DNA of 35,000 nt from Chrysomallon squamiferum (Eukaryota; Mollusca; Gastropoda; Neomphalida; Peltospiridae). Positions 1-10,770 of this stretch are shown one piece after another (position 1 is the first letter of the stretch; each line of letters opens with the position of its first letter). Below the pieces are notes generated by a model, which was not told the origin of the DNA, did no database searches, and was given only the letters and a program-made list of their open reading frames with translations. The stretch is taken from contig CM022675.1 of NCBI GenBank assembly GCA_012295275.1, positions 16,677,189 to 16,712,188 on the forward strand, in the 5' to 3' direction. The position numbers were made by a program, and so were the translations under genes.

Positions 1-785
1 TTCATGGCATATTTTTATTGTTATATATTTTTTTACTTCTGAATTATGTACACGACAGAATTACTGCATACATTAAAGATTTATTTACAAAAAGATCAAC
101 ATTTGGAATTTCGTGGAAAAAATAAAAGGAAAAGAAAAGAAAAAGAAAAAAGGAATGAAAAAGAAAGACAATGAGAAAGAGAAAGAAAAAAGTGAATATT
201 AATTTGTGTGCAGCATGAACTCTAAATCCAGCAATAAAAAACCTTAACATCTATTTATTGTTTTTTTACTTCATTTTTAGATATTTATTTATTTCAAGTT
301 TTTTTTTTTAATCCTCTTTTCAAATCTATCTGGATTGATTTATGACTCGATTCTCCATTTTGCAAGAAAATTCGACTCCGGTCTTTTTTGTTTGGTAACG
401 AGAGAAAAATGAATAGATTTCCTTTACAAGTTGTCTCCCTTCTCGTTATATCCCTTTAAAATACATCCAACCACGGGATGTATAATTATTTACAAACTGT
501 TTAACTTCCCTTGGTAATTAGTGAATTTTCTAAATAAAATAAAAAACATAATATGTAACTAAACTCCCTCCCCAACACTACCCCCCAAAAAAAAATCCAC
601 CAACCAAACAAACAGAACAGTTGATGTATTAAAATTATAAAAGTAAATAGAAACAAATGAGCAAACTGAAATAAATAAATGTGTTTACTGGAGTCTCATA
701 TTTTTATTATTCAAAAATTTTCTATGAATGAGTGTTTGCAAGAACACATTTTCTTTTTTCCTTTTTTTCTTTCATTTTAAACATG

Positions 786-786
<1 letters not shown>
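1..786. other. AT-rich DNA, nothing recognised
   Basis: Homopurine A/G tract at 115-190 and short homopolymers only. No exon or RNA gene seen. Confidence 0.6.
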
Positions 787-831
<45 letters not shown>

Positions 832-840
832 TTTTTTTTT
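787..840. repeat. CA microsatellite with TA and T tail
   Basis: (CA)17, then (TA)5, then T10. Confidence 0.93.
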
Positions 841-936
841 GCATAATCATCGTGGGGGTGGTAATAATATTATTTACATTCGAGTATATTTTTCCGATAC
901 AGACTACAGAGAAAATAAAGTCTAGACACTGAAATG

Positions 937-1078
937 TTTTTTTTTTTTTTTTTTTTATTTTCAAACGGAAACATTTGTCAAAACGCAAACAAACAAAAGA
1001 CATACAAAAGAAAACCCCAAAAAAACAACCAAACAAACAAAAAGACACCCCGAAAAAAAAAAAAAAAAAAAAAAAAAA
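937..1078. repeat. Facing poly-T and poly-A tracts
   Basis: T20 at 937-956 and A26 at 1053-1078 flank about 95 bp of CAAA-rich DNA, giving an imperfect inverted homopolymer pair. Confidence 0.85.
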
Positions 1079-1249
1079 TAAAAAACACGCCCCAAACCTC
1101 GCACTAATAGACTACTGCACCAGTTCACCTTTTTTACTGAACCATTTAGGTGAAAATGAACAACGAACAATAGTTATTTATTACACTGCGAAATATTAAT
1201 ATGGCATATCATATTAAAGTCTTTTGAAGCAAAAACAGCTTTTGCCTTT

Positions 1250-1283
1250 AAATAAAATAAAATAAAATAAAATAAAATAATAA

Positions 1284-1314
<31 letters not shown>
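1250..1314. repeat. AAAAT then AAAT microsatellite
   Basis: Six AAAAT-type units pass into about eight AAAT units. Confidence 0.9.
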
Positions 1315-1315
<1 letters not shown>

Positions 1316-1879
1316 ATAAAAATTGGTCAGGTGTCTGTTTTGCAATGGTAGAAATTCAAAAACAAACACTGAGAATGTTTTCATGCTGCGCTTTATAAAC
1401 AAGCACTTGACTGCCTTTCTTAACAGGAGAGTTCTCTATTTCGCAGTTCTGAATATAACTCAGATATTTCTCATACATTTCCCAACAAAATAAAGGAAGC
1501 CGAAATTTTTCTGATAATACTGACATGAAAACTCCGAAGTGTGAGTTCGTGTAATATTTGCTTGAATAATGAAAATACGTTCACTCACAGATCAGATCCT
1601 GGCCAATTGTTTTAAAACTCGGAAATTTTACTTTAGTGAACAGAAGATTTCTTTTAACAATTAACAGTGATAAATACGATGAGCCTAGTGGTTATTTCCA
1701 TCCAGTGCAGTCTTCACTAACAGGTTGTCAAAAATGTACTTCCTTGTACAAGGGAATATCAATATTAAAGATGTCACATATCGTTAAACAATTTTTTTAT
1801 TATTTTTTTTTATTTTTTTTTTTTACTTTTATAGTTAACACCGGTTACTGAAGCACATGCCTACATGTGTTCAAATGGA

Positions 1880-1880
<1 letters not shown>
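1315..1880. other. No feature recognised
   Basis: Ordinary AT-rich DNA with a T-rich tract at 1793-1823; no supported exon. Confidence 0.5.

Positions 1881-1922
<42 letters not shown>
1881..1922. repeat. CA microsatellite
   Basis: (CA)21, uninterrupted. Confidence 0.95.
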
Positions 1923-1926
<4 letters not shown>

Positions 1927-2099
1927 TGGCTGATCTGAAAAGTTTGACAAGCGAAAACGGATTAATACAGTTTTGTGCCAGAAGCAGCAGTTAAAAAAAT
2001 AAAGATCGAGCGAAACTTCTGATAAAAAGAGGTAAATCTAAACTGCAAAATTACCCCTAAGCATATAGCTTAGGTGCAGTTTCAACTTTGGATAAATAT

Positions 2100-2450
2100 A
2101 ATAACTACGAAACAGAAACACGAGCTCAAGAAATTATCCGAAAAGACGCGTTGTCGTACTGACCCTAAACCCGTACAGCGTTATTTGACACGACATGAAC
2201 GGCACACATTGAAGACGCGATACAAATATTGAAAAATCAAGATGTGTGATGAGATGAAAGAGAAACTCTGGACACGACGACAATGTTGACACTCATAATG
2301 AACTTCAGCAGCTATGGAAACCTGCTCGTATGAGGCAGAGTGAGTTTTGAAACGACGTGTGTTCGATTGTTTACTAGTATTAACAGCTTTTCTTCTGTCA
2401 GCTCTGTGGTGGGACGTCAGAGCGTTCATTTTCTCGTCTAATTTTTCTTT
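2100..2450. other. GC-richer stretch, no gene assigned
   Basis: Base composition rises here and a good donor (GGCAGA|GTGAGT) occurs at 2337 on the plus strand after a short open frame. No acceptor or homology supports an exon. Confidence 0.25.
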
Positions 2451-2451
2451 C

Positions 2452-2502
2452 AATAATAATAATAATAATAATAATAATATGATAATAATAATAATGATTA
2501 TG

Positions 2503-2547
<45 letters not shown>

Positions 2548-2711
2548 TGATAATAATAATAATGATTATGATAATAATAATAATAAATCCTTAAAAATGA
2601 TTTAAAAAAATAATAATAATAAAAATTAAAAAAATAATAATTAAATAAAAATGATAATAATAATAAAATAAAATAAAATAAATAAATAACAGTAACAACA
2701 ACAACAACAAA
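2452..2711. repeat. AAT microsatellite with internal duplication
   Basis: (AAT)n with a repeated ATAATGATTATGATAAT block (near 2491 and 2559), then A-rich degenerate DNA to 2711. Confidence 0.9.
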
Positions 2712-3714
2712 AAAAAGTTTGTAATCATTCATAATAAATACGTAGAAGCACTGTCAAACACTTGGGTTAATTTACTGATGCTCCAAACTGATGATTAAAT
2801 TGAAATAAAAAAATGTTCTTCACCGTTAACCATATCGATTGTCAAATCTTTTTTACAGCATTACACCATGGTACTGTTTATTTATTTATTTATATATTGA
2901 GAGCCGTTATGACAACATATCATATAACTTCAGTATTTAATGTGAAAAAGAACAAACAAAATTATCTATAAAATTAATTTTCATTTAAAACAGGCAAAAT
3001 AAACATCTCATTTTGGCTTTTCTCTTTGAACGTAAAGATAATCCCCCCTTTTTTCTCTCTCGTTTTCTTTCTTATTTTCTTAAAAAAAAATATATATATA
3101 AAATTTAAAAAAACAAAATAATAATAATAATTAATTAAAGTTAAAGAAAACTTATTAATTTCTTTTTTATTACTTTTTTGTTTTGTTTTTGTATTTCATT
3201 ATTATTTCCATATAATCCGCACACGTACTAATACAATACTTTTTAGTTTGAGCGAGTCAGAAATCTCGAAGTTAGTAATTTTCACTTGTGTTCCAATAAC
3301 ACTAGGATTACTTTAGAATAATCATTTTGCTTCTTCTTAATACATTTTTTGTAGTTTGTATGTGACTTCAGGTAATTTGCAGGGTGATAGTTGTAATAGT
3401 AGTAATAATAATGGTAGTACTAACAGCAATAACAGTAATAGCTTCAAAAAATTATTTTTCTCTTTGGGAAATACAGTTTGACCCTAACTATAATTGTAGA
3501 TCTTTTGTATTCAGATTTCAGTGATTAAAAAATATCAAATGGTTCCGAAATTATGAACTTTTTAATACCTAAATTTTTGGTGTTGTTTAGCACAAGTGCC
3601 ATTTTTAAGAAATCTCGATTATTTAAGTTAGTATTCTGAAGTGAGATTGTCTATGTCGTAAATTGTGTTCCAAACAGTCAGTCGTTTTCTTTTGTTTTTT
3701 GGCTAACTCTGCAA
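2712..3714. other. No feature recognised
   Basis: AT-rich DNA with short TTTA and AAT runs and a GTAGTAATA tract near 3390-3440. No exon seen on either strand. Confidence 0.5.
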
Positions 3715-3929
3715 AGTATATTTACATTTACAGTGAAGCCGAAGTTGCGCTGAATAAAAAATTAAATCTTTGAAATTCATAATTTCACTTCTGCTTGTAC
3801 TTCATAGCTTTTATGCCAAATTAATCACAGGGAAAATATCTAGATGATAAAATACATTTAGAAGGAATAAATTAGAAAATATGAAATTTAATTTTTATGT
3901 GGTTCATCTTTTCTTTTAACAAGTTGTAA
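3715..3929. repeat. 214-bp direct repeat, copy 1
   Basis: From AGTATATTTACATTTACAGT to AACAAGTTGTA. The second copy at 5287-5501 differs at only about ten positions. It has no terminal inverted repeats, ORF or A tail, so it does not look like a simple SINE. Confidence 0.9.
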
Positions 3930-3989
3930 TATTCTTTGGCATCGAGGTATAATAGTAAAGACTGTAATAATGAAGAAAACGACTCGTTA

Positions 3990-4041
3990 AGTAATCTTTC
4001 CTCGTGAGCGCAGGGCTCAAAGCACTTTACAGTGAGAACTG
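3990..4041 (-). mobile_element. Possible L2/CR1-type LINE 3' tail
   Basis: The minus strand reads GTAAAGTGCTTTGAGC, similar to the GTAAAGCGCTTTGAG tails shared by many L2/CR1-like LINEs and dependent SINEs. No coding remnant accompanies it. Confidence 0.25.
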
Positions 4042-4487
4042 TTAAAACGTAATAATAGAATTTACAAAAGTTACAAGTTTCGTGATGTGAATGGAGGAAA
4101 AGCTAAATTTCACTTGGATAAGATTTAAAAAGTGAGTTTTGAGAAGATTTTTCTGTTAACTTTTTTCAACGTGAGAGTGAACTTTGTGAAGCAAATGTCA
4201 AACCTAAGAAGAAAAACTGAATAAGGAAATTTGTATTGACATATTTTATTCTTTATTATGTATGAAGTATGTTTTGAACACGTATGAAACATAATGCGCT
4301 TATTGTGTTTCCCACTAACACTAACTAAACACACGTACTCTACCTCACTTCTAATATTGTTTCCAAAGGTTTTGCCAAAAACATCAGAATAATAAAATAA
4401 AAAGTAAATACTAAAAGACAAATGAGAAGTTACGTGGTGAAGGGCTGCACCAAACAGTCTGTGACTAAGTGACTTTGATGTTTGTTA

Positions 4488-4550
4488 ACCAAAGTGGTGG
4501 AGCAGTCAGACAGCGTACAAGTAACCAGTTCCGATCATTTGATCCCAGAC
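4488..4550 (+). mobile_element. tRNA-like SINE head
   Basis: TGGAGCAGTCAGACAGCG (4498-4515) is close to a tRNA A box, and CATTTGATCCC (4536-4546) resembles a B box at tRNA-like spacing. The arms do not fold as a complete functional tRNA by eye, so a tRNA-derived retroposon head is preferred. Confidence 0.35.
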
Positions 4551-5286
4551 TTATGAAAACAATGATAATTTTTAGTGACGAACAAGAACCTTCAAAAGAA
4601 TACAGGAGATGAATCACTTTCCGACTAGTGAGTAAATCAGTTTCAATGGCCATGACTTAAAGCATCTTTCGGCAGAAATCACGATCTGGTAACGTCTGTC
4701 TTAAGGCGGTCGATTCTACGATTTTACCGTTCTTTAAAAGATGAAATATTGCTCTTCTAGTGATATATTTTTGAAAACAAGAAATTTATACATTATATTT
4801 TTCATCAAGGTTTTCCAGCATTTTCGTGTGCCAATGAATTTAAGTTATTTTGTTTTTGGGTGGTCAAGTCTGTTTACAGGAAGAAAGCTCGTTAAACCCT
4901 TGTATGAACAATGTCTTTTTTTTATACACGTTTGTAGGAATATAGCGAGGTGGCAGCTATCCCAAACCACTTCGACTGAGATTAAAGCCATTTTTCACAA
5001 GACAAAGTAACATTCGTGCAATCAACATGAAGATAAGACTTAAAATTTTCAATTCATGCAGTTTTTATTCAGATAGCACCTCAACCAGAAAATAAATCAA
5101 GCGTTCCAAAGTCTGTAAAAATAGGTCAAACAGAATAGCGGATCAAAAATAGAGTACCTACTAATAGTAGTAAAATTAGTAATAGTAGATGTAGTTGCTG
5201 CAGTAAAATAAGAGTAGCGGCAGTAGTTGAAGTGATAGTAACATCAGGAGTTGTAGCAGTTATAATAGTAGAGTAATTACAATGAT

Positions 5287-5501
5287 AGTATATTTACATT
5301 TACAGTGAAGCCGAAGTTGCGCTGAATAAAAAATAAAATCTTTGAAAATTTATAATTTCACTTCTGCTTGTACTTCATAGCTTTTATGCCAAATTAATCA
5401 CAGGGAAAAGATGTAGATGATGAAATACATTTAGAAGGAATAAATTAGAAAATATGAAATTTAATTTTTATGTAGTTCATCTTTTCTTTTAACAAGTTGT
5501 A
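5287..5501. repeat. 214-bp direct repeat, copy 2
   Basis: Same orientation as copy 1. It lies inside a degenerate AGT/TAG-rich tract (5160-5290 and 5500-5525), which could mark an insertion into trinucleotide repeat DNA. Confidence 0.9.
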
Positions 5502-6213
5502 GCAGTGGCAGTCGTGGTTGTTGCTGAAAGAGAAAAGGAGTGAAAAAATCACTTATCACGTGATAGCATCTAACATTTGTCTGAAAGCGACCCAATCCAT
5601 GTACTAGGACTAGAATGCAATGTCAAATGCGGACATATTTAAAAGCTGAATAATGCACTGATTCCCTGCCGACATTTACAGTTCACTGCCAGCAGCGTAT
5701 CAGGAACTGGGTCTTAGTGTACAGACGTTTGCCAGCCAGTCTCACTTGTGAAGATTACATTTATATCCTGTTAGTTGTTTTACTCTTGTGTTTTATTGGC
5801 AGTCGCTGACATTTGTAATCGGGTTTCTTCTATAAAACAGTTTAGATAAAAGGTGATAAAACGAAGGAAAAATCTTGTTTATGGCTCCGCGATCTGTCTG
5901 CTTTCGTTTATGTCGATGCAAAGTCGTAAACTCTGCATATCATTTCTGGATTCCTCAAGTGCTTTTCTTTTTCTTTCTTTTTTCTTTTTTTCTTTAACTT
6001 TTTTTTTTTTAAATTATTTTTGTTATCGAACAGAATATATTTATTAGTTTTTATTGTTGTAGTTTTTCTCTGGTATTGCTAATATACACAGTAAATACAT
6101 TTTGTTTCCTTCTCTGATATATTTTTATCTGGTTAAGAATATAATGTATTACCTACAATTTATTATTAACTATTGAATATTTTGTTAGTGGCACAAATTA
6201 TTTCATAACGAAC
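5502..6213. other. No gene recognised; GC-richer patch 5560-5830
   Basis: The patch at 5560-5830 is less AT-rich and could be regulatory or a UTR, but no open frame with splice sites was found. The rest is T-rich. Confidence 0.35.
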
Positions 6214-6214
6214 G

Positions 6215-6245
<31 letters not shown>

Positions 6246-6252
6246 GTCTCTG

Positions 6253-6298
<46 letters not shown>
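6214..6298. repeat. CT microsatellite
   Basis: CT units with several TCTG interruptions. Confidence 0.93.
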
Positions 6299-6301
<3 letters not shown>

Positions 6302-6419
6302 TCAACGTTAGTTAGTTAGAATGTCTTTACCATTTTCTTTTGGTTGCTGTCACCTTCAGGCAATTGCAGAGTTTAAACAAATCAAGCTACATCCATCATT
6401 ATTTTAATCGCATTATCAA

Positions 6420-6640
6420 GGTGAATGTGAGCTCTCTACACTAGCAGGCGTTTGTTTGTAGTTCGCGGTGGTCGAGGGCGGTCAAGCGGTATGAACAACA
6501 CAGAGATTTAGTTTCAGACATGGCTGACAGCACAGCCTCTCTCGAGAATTTACACAAATTCATCAACCTACCAAGATAGAATGAAGGTTCAGTCATCCGT
6601 GAATGAAAATGTCACTGAATGTGTATCATCATCTTGTTTC
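6420..6640. other. GC-richer patch with 19-codon frame
   Basis: TTTAGTTTCAG at 6518 precedes an ATG (6521) that reads M-A-D-S-T-A-S-L-E-N-L before a stop at 6578-6580. No donor follows, so it may be chance or a regulatory patch. Confidence 0.2.
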
Positions 6641-7665
6641 TTTTTTTTTTTTTTTTTCTTTTTTTTTCTGTTAGTGAGATCGGAATGAAATAATGTATCA
6701 AAATCGCGCATACACTAAAGAATAATAAAATCAGAAACTGATAAAATTTACTTATTGGTTAAACTCAACAAAAATCTAAATAAAACAAAGATGAAGAAGA
6801 AAATGGAGAAGAAAAACTAATAACTCCAATGTTAACTGAAGATTCCTTTACGCAAAAAACAAACATGTAGATGGAAGGCTATGTAAATATGTAGTAGGTA
6901 TAATCAGTACAAGAATTTGACTCGTCACTGAAATAAACATTTCAATTACAGCATTAATTAAAGGCAGGAATGAAACACTCACAGAATCAAACACAGACAT
7001 AAACACACACACACACACACACGTACACGTATACCTGCACTTGAACAGGTTAAATACAAAACAGTCTTATAAGCATATCCATGTGAACAGATACATATAT
7101 AAAAAACAACATTCATATCTCAACGTATACTCACATACACATACAGTTTCACTAGCCACACTGATAGTTATGTATTCTGTAAATAAATAAAATAAAGAAA
7201 TATTTTGGCACACAAGTATAATTTATGGTCAGCGCTGAATTACTAAGCAGAAATTTTTGTACCTATTTCAATATTTTAAGTTTATATTTTTAAAAATTTA
7301 TTTTGAAAAACAAAAGGTATAAACAAATTGGAAAAAAGAAAGAAAAAAAGAAACAAACATAAATAATGCTTTGTGTCACATGACACATAATTATTAGATT
7401 TCAAGGTGTAGACTGTAATACAAAACCTTTAATCGTTAACAGTTTTTATTTCATTTTTTATCCAAGATACATACATATAAATGAACCCATTAGCTGTTTT
7501 TCCATTTCAAAATTTATTTCACGACTGGATTGTTTTTAAAAACCCAGAGTATGTGCTTCCCTGTCTAAGTATGCCTTGCTTGTACGCAGTAAGAATAGCC
7601 CCTTGATTTCTGGTTTCTTTTCTGTTGTAATAACTGATGATGAAATTAAGTTAATGATATAAATA

Positions 7666-7668
<3 letters not shown>
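6641..7668. other. AT-rich DNA with a short CA microsatellite
   Basis: T-rich tract 6641-6668 and (CA)10 at 7002-7022. No exon recognised. Confidence 0.5.

Positions 7669-7739
<71 letters not shown>
7669..7739. repeat. CT microsatellite
   Basis: About 35 uninterrupted CT units, 15 bp from the donor of the minus-strand first exon and therefore inside its first intron. Confidence 0.95.
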
Positions 7740-7740
<1 letters not shown>

Positions 7741-7760
7741 ATATCTCTCTAATATCTCAC

Positions 7761-7869
7761 CTGACATGGCCCATGATTTGATTGACTCGTACGTGTTGTC
7801 TGACTCCGCCCCCGACTCGTCGTCCGAGGCAACGGAAACAGTAACGTAAGAAGCAGCGTCCGCGTCCAT
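7761..7869 (-). CDS. First coding exon of an unidentified minus-strand gene
   Basis: The ATG at 7869 has a good context (AAAGATGG). The following 36 codons are GC-rich against AT-rich surroundings. They end at TCAG|GTGAGA, a strong donor, in phase 1. The encoded N-terminus begins M-D-A-D-A-A-S-Y-V-T and is acidic and Ser-rich (S-D-D-E-S-G-A-E-S-D), closing with Y-E-S-I-K-S-W-A-M-S. That composition is coding-like, with no signal peptide, and suggests a cytoplasmic N-terminus. Later exons should lie to the left; none could be identified, so the gene may extend through long introns past the window. The family is not recognised. Confidence 0.5.
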
Positions 7870-8016
7870 CTTTGCGTGGTACCGTACAGACAGCGCCATC
7901 TGTACAGCGTGTGTGACAGTTATCTACCTTTTCAATCAGTATACAAAGACTTGTTTTCCCTTTATTTTTTTTTTTATTTTTTTTTTTATTTTAGGAATAA
8001 ATTAACCTTGTTCACT

Positions 8017-8271
8017 ATGGAAAGTAGAAACTCTTCTGTTTTGACACAAAATGTCTCTTTTGCTATTTTTATTATTATTATTTTTCTTACATCTTTCATA
8101 ATTCATGTGCTTTGGAACTTTGACGTGACGATCTTGACGTTATGTCGTAACCAAAATCATCACCATCAGTTAGAACTGAAAGTAAACTTTGTACTGAAAC
8201 TTGTGAATAATTCCAAAGAGAAACCTGTGAACACAGCCACGTTGTCTGGAAGCCTACAAACTGAACATTAA
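8017..8271 (+). CDS. Small putative single-pass membrane protein (84 aa)
   Basis: The ATG follows a long T-rich tract ending TTTTAG at 7994, a strong-looking splice acceptor 22 bases upstream. The product has 16 polar residues, a transmembrane segment (about residues 15-38, Ile/Phe-rich, A-I-F-I-I-I-I-F-L-T-S-F), then a basic/polar tail. N-x-S/T sites sit at N5, N13 and about N68. The layout resembles the start of a type II membrane protein, but the frame stops at 8271. Base composition is like the flanks and no family is recognised, so it could be a chance ORF. Confidence 0.28.
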   Translation: MESRNSSVLTQNVSFAIFIIIIFLTSFIIHVLWNFDVTILTLCRNQNHHHQLELKVNFVLKLVNNSKEKPVNTATLSGSLQTEH

Positions 8272-8403
8272 AATCATTTTCTGTAATGCCGCCTCACACG
8301 CTGGATTTAAAACACGTTTTTATCATTTGTCCGGAACAACGTTCACTGAACAGACAGACAATTGTTAGCAGACTGTTCATTCTTATTCTTAAATACTGTC
8401 AAT

Positions 8404-8404
<1 letters not shown>

Positions 8405-8437
<33 letters not shown>
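8405..8437. repeat. AAT microsatellite
   Basis: Eleven AAT units. Confidence 0.93.
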
Positions 8438-8438
<1 letters not shown>

Positions 8439-8762
8439 TGCTGCAATATATTTTAAAATTTCTCTGAAAATACTCACAGATTTGCTTTGATTATTTGCCC
8501 ATAATTATAACTTAAAAAATTTCTAGGTCAGTTAATAAAAAAAATTGATACAAATGCTAAATCAGCTCATCAAAATGGAAAATTCTCTTCTTATTATTCT
8601 GAATAGCAAATCCACGAATTCTTCATAGCATGTAAAGTAATATTTTCCTTTTTACGAAATCATAAGATACTCGAGTGTGAAGCTACCGAGTTCCTGTTAA
8701 TTACATTCACGATTGTGATGTGTATATAAACTCGATGTATTTCTTAACACTGTACACTTAGT

Positions 8763-8995
8763 AAAACTACAGACATCCACGTAACTGTATATTCTCACAG
8801 TGTTATTTTAGAAAAAAACATACAACACTGCATGGAGTATAAAACTACAGGTTTTCACGTAACGATACACACACACAGTATTATTTCAGAGATATAACAC
8901 CAAATCGCAGGTAAAATTACAGATATCCACGAAACTGAACACTCATATACACAGTATTATTTTAGAAAAAACACAAAACTGGAATAACACTGTAG
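8763..8995. repeat. Three degenerate tandem units of about 75-80 bp
   Basis: Each unit has TAAAAxTACAG, then CCACG/TCACG-AAC, CACAGTxTTATTT and an A-rich end (starts near 8763, 8841 and 8912). They run directly into the 50-bp satellite and share its TAAAACT and ACAGT words, so they may be its ancestor. Confidence 0.65.
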
Positions 8996-9799
8996 CTTTA
9001 ACAGTGTATCTGCAGTGGCACACAGCACAGAGAGGTAAAACTGTAACTTTAACAGTGTATCTGCAGTGCACACAGCACAGAGAGGTAAAACTGTAGCTTT
9101 AACAGTGTATCTGCAGTGCACACAGCACAGAGAGGTAAAACTGTAACTTTAACAGTGTATCTGCAGTGCACACAGCACAGAGAGGTAAAACTGTAACTTT
9201 AACAGTGTATCTGCAGTGGCACACAGCACAGAGAGGTAAAACTGTCACTTTAACAGTGTATCTGCAGTGGCACACAGCACAGAGAGGTAAAACTGTAACT
9301 TTAACAGTGTATCTGCAGTGCACACAGCACAGAGAGGTAAAACTGTAACTTTAACAGTGTATCTGCAGTGGCACACAGCACAGAGAGGTAAAACTGTAAC
9401 TTTAACAGTGTATCTGCAGTGGCACACAGCACAGAGAGGTAAAACTGTAACTTTAACAGTGTATCTGCAGTGCACACAGCACAGAGAGGTAAAACTGTAA
9501 CTTTAACAGTGTATCTGCAGTGCACACAGCACAGAGAGGTAAAACTGTAACTTTAACAGTGTATCTGCAGTGGCACACAGCACAGAGAGGTAAAACTGTA
9601 ACTTTAACAGTGTATCTGCAGTGCACACAGCACAGAGGTAAAACTGTAACTTTAACAGTGTATCTGCAGTGGCACACAGCACAGAGAGGTAAAACTGTAA
9701 CTTTAACAGTGTATCTGCAGTGGCACACAGCACAGAGAGGTAAAACTGTAACTTTAACAGTGTATCTGCAGTGCACACAGCACAGAGAGGTAAAACTGT
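8985..9799. repeat. 50/51-bp satellite, 16 units
   Basis: Sixteen copies of a unit with AACTTTAACAGTGTATCTGC, AGTG(G)CACACAGCACAGAGAG and GTAAAACTGT. Units alternate between 50 and 51 bp by one G; one unit lacks GA near 9630. Each unit can form an ACTGT/ACAGT stem with a 7-base loop. The stop-free unit gives open frames on both strands, which are not genes. Confidence 0.93.
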
Positions 9800-9920
9800 C
9801 ACCACGAATCTCGAGCTCGTCGTGTTACAAGCCGCGTGCACCAAGCGTTGTCCACTCTTCTCGCTAGAGCTGATGATTTCTCACTGATCGGGTTATCGGC
9901 GTTGTGTACCTCTTTCACAG

Positions 9921-9986
9921 ATGGCTGTCGCGGATGAGTTGCTGTCAAGCAGTGACACGGCTGACGTCGCGCACAAAGGGCGCAGT
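9921..9986 (+). CDS. Possible short first coding exon
   Basis: CCTCTTTCACAG|ATGG gives a good acceptor directly before an ATG, and CGCAGT|GTGAGA gives a donor 66 bases later (22 codons, phase 0). The peptide starts M-A-V-A-D-E-L-L-S-S-S-D. The exon lies in a GC-rich island (about 9800-10000). No continuation was identified. The frame stays open to 10181, but past the donor it runs into CA repeats and a 33-bp repeat. Confidence 0.28.
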
Positions 9987-10049
9987 GTGAGATGTGTTGT
10001 TACAACAACACACACACACTTGACTCAGCTCGCTTTACTAGCCTTCTCC

Positions 10050-10136
10050 CACACTGAACATACGTCCTTCAGTGCTCACCACACTCTCTCGCATACGTCC
10101 TTCAGTGCTCACCATACACTCTCGCATACGTCTTTT
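10050..10136. repeat. 33-bp tandem repeat, about 2.5 units
   Basis: CATACGTCCTTCAGTGCTCA and CCACACTCTCTCG recur near 10059 and 10094, with a partial third at 10126. The repeat extends the open frame begun at 9921. Confidence 0.75.
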
Positions 10137-10370
10137 GTAATGATCATTTTTGTTCAAAATTGTCCCCACGTTCTCCCATAATTACCATTCATCTAGCAAA
10201 ACAATGACTGGGTTTGTCCACGCACGGGTTCTGAAATACTTTTGTTGTTCTGCAAACTTTATTAATTCAATTCATCAATGTTATTAATTTAATTAATCAG
10301 TGATAATCTCTTAATAGTAGATTATACGCTCTGTAGTTTAAATCAATTCCAGCTGATGAAAGAAGCAGAA

Positions 10371-10407
10371 AAAAAAAAAAAAAAAAAAAAAAAAGAAAAA
10401 GAAAAAG
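10371..10407. repeat. Poly-A tract
   Basis: A24 followed by GAAAAA units, immediately after the stop of the minus-strand exon candidate at 10408. Confidence 0.9.
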
Positions 10408-10770
10408 TTATTTAGTGACGCTTTTATCGTATTTTAAAAATACAATTATTAAGCCACCTATACGAAATATACAGTTAATGAGAGAGGAAACCCGCTGCTG
10501 ATCCTCAGAATACTGCTCGTTTTCTGTAAGCAGTAAGGGATATTTTATAAGAAACCGCCCATAGACAGGAGCTGTGTACCACGGCCTTTGATAGGTCATC
10601 CGTAGAACATTAGTTGGAACTGGAAAGAGATACAATAGACGACAATCGGAAAATTGATCCTGCAACTCATGGTATATAACTGGCGATGTCTTCCTCTTTA
10701 ACTTTGTGGTCTGTGCGTCTGTCACTCTGTTATAATATTCTGTACGAACTCTTGATATCTCAGCTATCCA
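10408..10770 (-). CDS. Unidentified minus-strand terminal exon candidate
   Basis: After ACACTGTCAG at 10771 the minus strand is open for 120 codons to a TAA at 10408. The reading begins W-I-A-E-I-S-R-V-R-T-E-Y-Y-N-R and includes P-W-Y-T-A-P-V-Y-G-R-F and a hydrophobic segment near the end (I-G-G-L-I-I-V-F-L). The mixed, non-repetitive composition and higher GC than the flanks favour real coding sequence. An internal start could be used instead; the only late Met is in the middle. The family is not recognised; a decayed mobile-element ORF is an alternative. Confidence 0.35.
   Translation of the reverse strand, partial: WIAEISRVRTEYYNRVTDAQTTKLKRKTSPVIYHELQDQFSDCRLLYLFPVPTNVLRMTYQRPWYTAPVYGRFLIKYPLLLTENEQYSEDQQRVSSLINCIFRIGGLIIVFLKYDKSVTK

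Noticed and set aside
2181-2732. 183-codon minus-strand frame
   Set aside because: Over half is AAT microsatellite read as Ile/Tyr/Leu; the short non-repeat part has no splice or homology support.
4741-5010. 89-codon plus-strand frame
   Set aside because: AT-driven composition, no splice context, no recognisable motif; treated as chance.
7876-8016. Upstream extension of the 8017 membrane-protein frame to an earlier ATG
   Set aside because: The extension is Phe/Tyr from a poly-T tract that looks like a splice-acceptor tract.
9503-9867. Overlapping 107-115 codon frames on both strands
   Set aside because: Produced by the stop-free 50/51-bp satellite unit; both strands are open and the frames begin and end with the array.
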